64,000 bases of DNA, from NCBI GenBank assembly GCA_900637675.1, contig LR134389.1, forward strand, positions 744,001-808,000. The letters are read 5' to 3'. Positions 57,318 to 64,000 of the stretch are shown here, in pieces (within the stretch, counting starts at the first letter, position 1; the number at the start of each line of letters is the position of its first letter). Position numbers and translations under genes: made by a program. Source of the DNA: Streptococcus equi subsp. equi. Its GTDB lineage: Bacteria > Bacillota > Bacilli > Lactobacillales > Streptococcaceae. The notes beneath the pieces were generated by a model that worked only from the letters and a program-made list of their open reading frames with translations, ran no database searches and had not been told where the DNA came from.

Positions 57318-59072
57318 ATGACAATAGAATACGATTATTCAGCAATCGGCGACATCTATAAAGATGACGCTTTTTATTATGCAAAAAAGGTCGTTGATGA
57401 AGAGATTAAAGCAAGTAAGAAGGTCTTTAAAGCTTGTCTAAGACATTTGAATGACCTTAAAAAAATAGATGATGATAATTTTAAATTTATCTATTTACCA
57501 AAAAAAGCAATTGACCCCATAATTTTTATTGAGCTATTGCCAGACGTTAAGACGGGAAAGCCTTATCCTTTAGCGATGTTTCAGAAGTTTATTATCGGGA
57601 ATTTATACGGATGGCGAAAGAAAACAGATCATTCCTTAAGACGCTTTAGAAAAGCTATGATTTCGGTTGCTCGTAAAAATGGCAAAACAATTCTGATAGC
57701 TGGTATCTTGCTTTATGAATTTTTGTTTGGGCATAATCCATCTATGAGTAGACAATTGTTTTGTACAGCTAATGACCGTACACAGGCTAAAATTGCTTGG
57801 GACATGGCAAAGAAGCAACTCTCATCTTTAAGAGCAAAGGACGCTGATGTCAGAAAAGCCACGAAAATTGTTCGTGATGAGCTGAAAAACTTACATGATG
57901 AATCTTATATTAGGGCTCTTAGTCGAGATACTGGGGCAGTCGATGGGTTCGAGCCTTACGTTGGCGTTTTAGATGAGTTTGCGGCATCAAAGACAAACGA
58001 AATGTTAGAGCTTTTAGAATCCGGTCAAGGTCAGCTTGATAATCCGTTTATCTTGATTATCTCAACAGCTGGTATGGATTTGAATGTCCCCATGCACACA
58101 ATTGAGTATCCGTACATCACTAAAATTTTAGACGAAGAAATTGTAGATGATGGCTATTTTGGATATGTCGCAGAGCAAGACAACGAAGGTGAAATTAAAG
58201 ATGAATCAAATTGGATAAAATCAAATCCAATCCTCGAGGTTGAAGCTTTGCACGATAAGCTAATGGATTACCTGAGAACGCGTCGTAGAGTGTCTCTTGA
58301 AACAGGTGAAATTAACAAGGTACTTATCAAAAACTTTAACATGTGGCGGCAGTCGAGTGAGGAATCATATATTGATAAGCAATCTTGGGAACTTGCTCGT
58401 ATTGATAAACCCGACACACATAAACGAAGGGTCTGGCTAGGTGTGGACGTCGGTCGTGTTAGTGACTTATTTGCTATTACACCAGTTATTATGATGGACG
58501 ATTTTTGGTATATTGACAGTTTTTCTTTTGTTGCGACAAAGTATGGGTTAACGGCTAAAGAAAAGCGTGATGGTGTGTCTTACAGTAATTTAGAACGTCA
58601 AGGCTATTGCGAGATAACAACATTAGAAAGTGGGGTTATTGATGATGAGAGAGTTTTAGAAAAAATAGAGGAGATGGTCTATTCGAATGACTGGGAAGTT
58701 AACGGAATCTGTTTTGACCCTTACCAATTTGGAACGCTGCTTACGATGATTGAGAAAAGGCACCCAGAATGGCCTCTCATAGAGGTTTCGCAAACGACAA
58801 TGGTTTTGAACATGCCAACAAAGCAATTTCGTGATGATCTCAAGAATGGCAAAATAAAGCACTCTGGCAATCCATTGCTAACAATGGCTGTTAATAACGC
58901 TTATATCAAGACTGATAACAATGGCATGAGGATTGATAAGAATAAGAATAGCAATAAGATAGACCCTCTGGACGCTGCTTTAGACGGGTATGCAGTTTGT
59001 TACTTAGAGCCATTTGACGGCTCTGGTTACTGGACAAGTGAGAAAATTTTAGGAGGAGAGACACTGTTTTGA
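57318..59072 (+). CDS. terL: Terminase large subunit
   Basis: 584 residues. ATPase: Walker A-like SVARKNGKTILIAG, Walker B YVGVLDEFAAS. The RNase H-like nuclease begins at RVWLGVDVGRVSDLFAI and ends NKIDPLDAALDGYA, with acids at both. It pumps DNA into the prohead and cuts it. AGGGGGTC precedes ATG. Confidence 0.95.
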   Translation: MTIEYDYSAIGDIYKDDAFYYAKKVVDEEIKASKKVFKACLRHLNDLKKIDDDNFKFIYLPKKAIDPIIFIELLPDVKTGKPYPLAMFQKFIIGNLYGWRKKTDHSLRRFRKAMISVARKNGKTILIAGILLYEFLFGHNPSMSRQLFCTANDRTQAKIAWDMAKKQLSSLRAKDADVRKATKIVRDELKNLHDESYIRALSRDTGAVDGFEPYVGVLDEFAASKTNEMLELLESGQGQLDNPFILIISTAGMDLNVPMHTIEYPYITKILDEEIVDDGYFGYVAEQDNEGEIKDESNWIKSNPILEVEALHDKLMDYLRTRRRVSLETGEINKVLIKNFNMWRQSSEESYIDKQSWELARIDKPDTHKRRVWLGVDVGRVSDLFAITPVIMMDDFWYIDSFSFVATKYGLTAKEKRDGVSYSNLERQGYCEITTLESGVIDDERVLEKIEEMVYSNDWEVNGICFDPYQFGTLLTMIEKRHPEWPLIEVSQTTMVLNMPTKQFRDDLKNGKIKHSGNPLLTMAVNNAYIKTDNNGMRIDKNKNSNKIDPLDAALDGYAVCYLEPFDGSGYWTSEKILGGETLF

Positions 59073-59239
59073 TTGGTTTTATTTTAAAAAACATACATAC
59101 ATTAATCTTGTTAGCTGGACTAGGTTTATTGATGTATGGGTTGTTTTTGTTTGGTGATAAAGTTGGTTTTATCGCTAGTGGTCTTATTTTAATTTTTTTA
59201 GCTATCTATGTAGATAGCGTAGGAGGAAAACATGAATAA
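59069..59239 (+). CDS. Small phage membrane protein, 56 residues
   Basis: Begins at TTG 59069, overlapping the terminase stop by four bases. Two membrane segments: HTLILLAGLGLLMYGLFLFG and FIASGLILIFLAIYV. AGGAGG lies near the 3' end of terL upstream. It overlaps the next gene by eight bases. Unknown function. Confidence 0.5.
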   Translation: MIGFILKNIHTLILLAGLGLLMYGLFLFGDKVGFIASGLILIFLAIYVDSVGGKHE

Positions 59240-59498
59240 ACGCATTAAGAAAAAACGTAAATTGGAAACAGCGGTTGTGATGCTTGTTGCAGAAAATGCT
59301 ATGCAAGCTGAAGCACTCAGGAATCAAAACAGACAAATTGCAGAGCTGAGATCGATTATACAACAAAACGCCCAAGCGACAAATAGAGAGTTTGCAGCAG
59401 TTAAATCAGCGACGCTAGACAACCAAGCAGCCATTAAGAAAATTGGGGATGAGGTTTATTATATCAAGCAAAATTATAAGCGCAAGTGGCGGAAATAG
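59232..59498 (+). CDS. Small coiled-coil phage protein
   Basis: 88 residues. A basic start (NKRIKKKRKLETAVVMLVAE) and a coiled coil (ALRNQNRQIAELRSIIQQNA) with a basic end. TAGGAGG precedes ATG. It lies between terminase and portal; role unknown. Confidence 0.55.
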   Translation: MNKRIKKKRKLETAVVMLVAENAMQAEALRNQNRQIAELRSIIQQNAQATNREFAAVKSATLDNQAAIKKIGDEVYYIKQNYKRKWRK

Positions 59499-59531
59499 AT
59501 GTTAATGGTTTAGAAAGGAGGTGAGAAATCG

Positions 59532-60751
59532 ATGAGTTTTTTTCAACCTTTGGGCAGTTCAAAGGTGTCCTATGATGACTATGTATCATCTGTTTTAGCT
59601 GGCGATGTCTCCCAAAATACTTAGGAGTGTCGGCTTTGAAGAATAGCGATATTTTAACAGCAACGTCTATTATAGCTGGGGATATTGCTAGGTTTCCGCT
59701 TGTTAAAAAGGATGTTAATGGGGACATTATCCATGATGAGGATATTAATTATCTTTTAAATGTTAAATCCACAAAAAATGCGAGCGCTAGGACCTGGAAG
59801 TTTGCTATGGCAGTAAATGCCATTTTGACTGGTAATTCTTTTTCGCGTATTTTGAGAGATCCAAAGACTAACCAAGCTTTGCAATTCCAATTTTACAGGC
59901 CGTCAGAAACGACTGTTGAGGAGACAGATAACCACGAGATAGTTTATACGTTTACTGATATGTTGACAGCAAAACAGGTTAAATGTTTTGCCCATGACGT
60001 TATCCACTGGAAGTTTTTTAGTCACGATACAATTTTGGGAAGGTCCCCGCTACTGTCTTTAGGTGATGAGATTGATTTGCAAACCGGCGGCATCAATACC
60101 TTAATTAAATTCTTCAAAGATGGTTTTTCTAGTGGCATCTTAAAAATGAAAGGTGCTCATATAAGCGGTGAAGCACGTAAGAGAGCCAGAGTTGAATTTG
60201 AAAAAATGCGCGAGGGTGCAATTGGTGGTAGTCCTTTAGTATTCGATGATACGCAAGAATACACGCCGCTTGAAATCGATACTAACGTATTGCAATTAAT
60301 TACAAGTAACAATTTTTCAACGGCGCAAATCGCAAAAGCTTTGCGGGTTCCCAGCTACAAGCTTGGTGTTAATAGTCCAAATCAATCTGTTGCCCAGTTG
60401 ATGGAAGATTATGTCACGAATGATTTGCCATTTTATTTTGATGCTATCACAAGTGAGTTAGGACTTAAGACGCTAAGTGATAAGGATAGGCGTTTGTATC
60501 GTATCGAGTTTGATACACGAAGCGTCACAGGTCGCAATGTTGATGAGATTGTCAAATTGGTTAATAACCAAATCTTGACGCCTAACCAAGGCCTCGTAGA
60601 GCTTGGTAAGCAAAAATCAACAGATCCAAACATGGATAGGTACCAGTCTAGTCTAAACTACGTCTTTTTAGACAAAAAAGAAGAATATCAAGACAAGGTT
60701 GGTATCAAAGGGAAAGGAGGTGAGGTAAATGCCAAAGAGGATAAATCTTAA
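59532..60751 (+). CDS. HK97-type portal protein (frameshifted as read)
   Basis: 406 residues after repair. ATG 59532 starts SFFQPLGSSKVSYDDYVSSV. One A is missing in CCCAAAATACTT (59611-59618), and adding it gives SQKYLGVSALKNSD. Later features: ILTATSIIAGDIARFPL, the portal core GEARKRARVEFEKMREGAIG and PNQSVAQLMEDYVTNDLPF. It forms the ring at the head vertex through which DNA passes. Confidence 0.9.
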
Positions 60752-61394
60752 AGGACCACTAATTGCAAATAACTCTCAAGAAGTTTACGACTATTACGGA
60801 ATGGAAGCAGCAAGTGCTAAAAGTATCATTGAGCAATTTCCTGAAGATAATAGCGATATTGTTTTGGAAGTTAATTCAAACGGTGGACTTGTGACAGTTG
60901 GGAGTGAAATCTATACCGCTTTACGAAATTACAAAGGAAAAGTAACTGCAGAAATTACTGGCATGGCTGCAAGTGCAGCATCTGTGGCTGTTATGGGTGC
61001 GGATAAGGTTGTCATGAGTCCTACAGCTCAAATGATGGTGCATAAAGCACTCTTTAAATGGGTGTCTGGTAATAGTGATGACCTAGACAAAGCTTCTAAT
61101 GCCTTAAAATCAAGTGATAAAGCTATTGTGAGTGCCTATGTCGCAAAAACAGGGTTATCAGAAGATGCAATCATGGATTTAATGCGAAATGAAACGTTTA
61201 TGTCCGCTCAAGATGCCGTAGAAAAAGGTTTTGCGGACGAAGTTATGTCTTTTGAAGCAGTTGCTAGCATTGATAATTCCATGTTGCCGCAAGCTGTTAT
61301 TGATGACTATTACAGAAGTAGGAACAAACGAAAACAAGAGATTAGCAACATGTTACTAGAAATTGAAAAAGAAGAAATTTTACGAGGGCTATAA
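60729..61394 (+). CDS. ClpP-like head maturation protease
   Basis: 221 residues. ClpP/crotonase fold: VLEVNSNGGLVTVGSEIYTA, the Ser-containing GMAASAASVAVMGADKVVM and the His in AQMMVHKALFKW. It cleaves scaffold and capsid during prohead maturation. It overlaps the portal by 23 bases. Confidence 0.92.
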   Translation: MPKRINLKGPLIANNSQEVYDYYGMEAASAKSIIEQFPEDNSDIVLEVNSNGGLVTVGSEIYTALRNYKGKVTAEITGMAASAASVAVMGADKVVMSPTAQMMVHKALFKWVSGNSDDLDKASNALKSSDKAIVSAYVAKTGLSEDAIMDLMRNETFMSAQDAVEKGFADEVMSFEAVASIDNSMLPQAVIDDYYRSRNKRKQEISNMLLEIEKEEILRGL

Positions 61395-61417
61395 GCTCTT
61401 TTTTATTGGAGGAATTT

Positions 61418-62604
61418 ATGTTCGAAGAAAAAATCAAAGAAATTAAAGCGAATATCGCTAATTTAAACCAAGCTATTGCTACTAAAACAACAGAAGTAAA
61501 AAATGCTTTGGAATCAGATGACCTTGAAACTGCTCGCTCAATTAAAGCAGAAATTGAAGAAGCTAAAGCAAACCTAGCAGAAGCAGAAAATGACTTGAAA
61601 TTGTATGAAGCTAGCATTGAAAAAGGCGGTGCAGAAAATACTGGAGGAAAAGAAGTGCCACAAGAAACTAAAACATACCGCGAAAGCGTTAACGAATTTA
61701 TTCGTTCAAAAGGAACAGTAACTAATGAAGCTTTGCGTTTTGAAGGAAAAGATGAAGTTCTTATTCCGCTTAATCAGACAACACCAGTCGCTCCTGACAC
61801 AGATGGAATTAAAAAGACAGACGTGAAACCTGTTTCTAGCGAAGAAATTCTATACACACCAGCTCGTGAAGTTAAGACAGTTGTTGATTTGAAACAATTT
61901 ACTAGCATCCACCCAGCTAAGAAAGCATCTGGTAAATGGCCGGTATTGCAACGTGCTACAGAAAAATGGTAAGCGTTGAAGAATTGGAAAAAAATCCAAA
62001 ACTAGGCAAACCACAATTTAAAAACGTGGAGTGGGAAGTTAAAACTTATCGTGGAGCTATCCCGTTATCCCAAGAGTCAATTGATGATGCAGATGTAGAT
62101 TTGGTTGGTATTGTTGCTGAAACAATCGGTCAAATGAAAGTTAATACAACTAATGATGCAATTGCTAAAGTCCTAAAAACATTTGAGGCTAAAGCTGGTG
62201 TCAAAACATTAGATGACATCAAAAAAATCCTAAATGTAGATTTAGATCCAGCTTACAATGTGTCATTTATTGTATCTCAAAGCTTTTACCAGTCCATGGA
62301 TACTTTAAAAGACGAAAATGGCCGTTACCTACTTCAAGATTCAATCACTTCTGCGTCTGGCAAAGTGTTTCTTGGAAAACCGGTATTTGTCCTATCTGAT
62401 GACGTAATTGGTAAAGACTCAGCTTTTGTCGGAGATTTTAAGCGCGGCGTGTTATTTGCTGATCGTAAAGATTTAGGGCTTCGTTGGGCAGATAACGAAA
62501 TTTACGGTCAATACTTGCAAGCTGTCCTTCGCTTTGGTGTCGCTAAGGTAGATGACAAAGCTGGATACTATGTGACATTCAAACCAGAACAATTGCCCTC
62601 ATAA
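61418..62604 (+). CDS. HK97-type major capsid protein (frameshifted as read)
   Basis: 395 residues after repair, starting at ATG 61418 (GGAGGAAT upstream). The N-terminal delta domain is a coiled coil (NLNQAIATKTTEVKNALESD), likely removed by the protease. The mature fold begins near the repeated REVKTVVDLKQF region. One A is missing in GAAAAATGG (61962-61967), and adding it gives ATEKMVSVEELEKNP. It ends FKPEQLPS. Confidence 0.92.
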
Positions 62605-62617
62605 GGCCACTGAAGAA

Positions 62618-62746
62618 GTGGCGAAACCAACTAGCAAAAGCACTGTCGAGGAGATTAAGCGCTATTTAACAAGCAAGGGAATTGACTTTAATGGGAAAAC
62701 ATTAAAATCTGATTTATTAAAACTTGCAGGCGTTGAAGAGGTATAG
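62618..62746 (+). CDS. HeH/LEM-like small domain (separate ORF or capsid C-terminal extension)
   Basis: The frame reads KPTSKSTVEEIKRYLTSKGI then DFNGKTLKSDLLKLAGVEEV, a HeH (SAP-like) domain common just after phage capsids. GTG 62618 could start it, with a poor ribosome site. The frame is open back into the capsid end (PHKATEEV), so a +1 shift near CCCTCATAAG would fuse it to the capsid. Confidence 0.55.
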   Translation: MAKPTSKSTVEEIKRYLTSKGIDFNGKTLKSDLLKLAGVEEV

Positions 62747-62748
62747 CT

Positions 62749-63051
62749 ATGGCTGTATCAAAAGAGTTATTAGACAGTGTAAAACTCTATTGTAAAATTG
62801 ACTTTGATTTTGATGACGACATCATCAAAGAAATGATTGAATCTGCTCAAGAACAAATCTGTTTTGCAATAGAAGACGGTTCTACTCCTGAAAAGTTCAA
62901 AGGTCACGCTAAATTTAATTTAGCTGTCAAAAAGCAAGTCAAGGAAGAGTATGACCATCGCGGTTTGTCTGCGGATAGTTTTCGCTATCCGTTGGCAAAT
63001 GGTGTTTTAAACATTATCCATCAATTGCGATTGAGAGGTGATGATTCGTGA
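62749..63051 (+). CDS. Phage head-tail connector protein (gp6-like)
   Basis: 100 residues, all-helical. LDSVKLYCKIDFDFDDDIIK and EMIESAQEQICFAIED are typical of the DNA-packaging/head-tail connector family. ATG 62749 follows GAAGAGGTAT. Overlaps the next gene by four bases. Confidence 0.8.
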   Translation: MAVSKELLDSVKLYCKIDFDFDDDIIKEMIESAQEQICFAIEDGSTPEKFKGHAKFNLAVKKQVKEEYDHRGLSADSFRYPLANGVLNIIHQLRLRGDDS

Positions 63052-63395
63052 TTACACGCAAGATGAACGTCAGGATAACGATTTTTAGCCAATCAGGCGG
63101 GCAAAATGAAGATGGTGAAGTAGTATCTGCTGTCAGAAAGGACTTGTATACTTGTTGGGCAGAAGTGCTAAAAACGCAGTTGAGAGATTTTAATTATCAA
63201 TCAAAGTATCAAAACGCTAGCAATTTGCCAACAAATAAGGATACTAAGGTTTTTTTAATTAGGTATAACCCTGAATTATCTATAGATAACACGATGTTTG
63301 TTGAGTTTGGCAAGCGCATTTATAAGATAGATAAAATCGAATCTGACGAATCTGGCAAAGATATTATCATGATAAGTGGAGTAAGCATGTCATGA
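63048..63395 (+). CDS. Phage head-tail adaptor (head closure)
   Basis: 115 residues. RKMNVRITIFSQSGGQNEDG, LYTCWAEVLKT and FLIRYNPELSIDNTMFVEFG then KRIYKIDKIES follow the head-tail adaptor beta fold. GTG 63048 start. Overlaps both neighbours by four bases. Confidence 0.8.
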   Translation: MITRKMNVRITIFSQSGGQNEDGEVVSAVRKDLYTCWAEVLKTQLRDFNYQSKYQNASNLPTNKDTKVFLIRYNPELSIDNTMFVEFGKRIYKIDKIESDESGKDIIMISGVSMS

Positions 63396-63769
63396 CAAAA
63401 GGTTTAGATGAAATATTGGCTAATCTGACAAAGCTTGAAGTAAAAGCACCAAAAACCGCAAAAGCAGCAGTAACTGAAGTTGCCAAAGAATTTGAAAAAG
63501 CACTTAAAGCAAATACCCCTGTTTATGAGATTGAAACAGATGAGCGGCTACAGGAAGATACCGTTATCAGTGGTTTTAAAGGAGCTAATGTTGGAATTGT
63601 ATCCAAGGAAATTGGCTATGGCAAAGCGACTGGTTGGCGTGCGCACTATCCTAACGATGGGACCATTTACCAACGCGGACAAGACTTTAAGGAAAAAACC
63701 ATCAATCAGATGACACCAAAAGCTAAACAAATCTACGCAGCAAAAGTTAAGGAGGGACTAGGACTTTGA
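63392..63769 (+). CDS. HK97 gp10-family neck protein
   Basis: 125 residues. GLDEILANLTKLEVKAPKTA, then KALKANTPVY and later GKATGWRAHYPNDGTIYQRG are typical of HK97 gp10-like proteins, which join head and tail. ATG overlaps the adaptor stop. Confidence 0.85.
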   Translation: MTKGLDEILANLTKLEVKAPKTAKAAVTEVAKEFEKALKANTPVYEIETDERLQEDTVISGFKGANVGIVSKEIGYGKATGWRAHYPNDGTIYQRGQDFKEKTINQMTPKAKQIYAAKVKEGLGL

Positions 63770-64000
63770 TTGCTGAAACAGCAGCTTATAAATTATTAAG
63801 TAACGATAAGACGCTAAATGAGTTGTTGGATAGGCTCAGAGGCGGTCCTTTTAAAAATGGGTTTAAGCAAGGCATATTTACTTATGATATTCCAGATAAC
63901 CCAGTTGACTTGCGTAAGGTAGATTTAGCGCCTTTTATGCGAATCAACACAACATTAGACGGTCCTGCTGATTATGCAGATGATGAGATACTGTGTAACG
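63766..64000 (+). CDS. Phage head-tail or tail-completion protein (partial)
   Basis: Starts at TTG 63766, overlapping the previous stop; AAGGAGG lies about 15 bases upstream. Reads IAETAAYKLLSNDKTLNELL, GIFTYDIPDNPVDLRKVDLA, then runs off the window. Position suggests a tail-terminator (gpU-like) protein. Confidence 0.65.
   Translation, partial: MIAETAAYKLLSNDKTLNELLDRLRGGPFKNGFKQGIFTYDIPDNPVDLRKVDLAPFMRINTTLDGPADYADDEILCN

Overview
The window reads as the chromosome of a pyogenic-group Streptococcus, with gene content most like S. equi or S. dysgalactiae. That placement comes from recalled gene families and order, not from a search. Core genes present include ftsW, ppc, pepF, a glutathione peroxidase gene, thiT behind a TPP riboswitch, prfB with its programmed +1 frameshift, ftsE-ftsX and a dinG-type gene. 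Two mobile regions and four full-length IS3-family insertions surround and cut this core.

1-14100 is one end of an integrative conjugative element (ICE). It starts inside an SNF2-type helicase gene interrupted by a group II intron (626-3007), followed by an SSB-like gene. Next comes a defence island: a PstI/BsuBI-type restriction-modification set (small HTH regulator, methylase, nuclease), an IS copy, then a Thoeris pair, thsA (SIR2 plus SLOG) and thsB (TIR-like). Decayed ICE pieces follow: a relaxase tail, a DUF4143-type ATPase, an SSB-like remnant and an IS3 tail.

14261-39359 is core chromosome, rearranged. The gene yccF is split: its 5' part is at 28634-28771 on the plus strand and its 3' part is at 14924-15155 on the minus strand. 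Each part ends exactly at an IS end, and the two halves share a 4-bp repeat. The segment between them therefore looks inverted. An ABC exporter half at 30201 is truncated at the same IS.

39405 to the end is a siphovirus-like prophage inserted just after the dinG-type gene. In order it carries: integrase, HIRAN-domain membrane protein, ImmA-type peptidase and repressor (leftward); a control region; an IS copy sitting between the rightward early promoter and the early genes; replication genes (Gp157, RuvC-like, helicase, ERF, SSB, primase/VapE); an iteron-like repeat cluster (candidate origin); two DNA methylases; an ArpU-type late regulator; a structured RNA region with two tRNA-top-half-like helices; hicA-hicB; HNH, terminase, portal, protease, capsid and head-tail genes. 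The far end lies outside the window.

Twelve frameshifts in unrelated genes (ICE, core and phage) are each explained by one missing base in or next to an A or T run. The open frames on either side remain well conserved. This pattern argues for a sequencing or assembly artefact at homopolymers rather than many independent pseudogenes, so those genes are annotated as full-length genes with the break noted.
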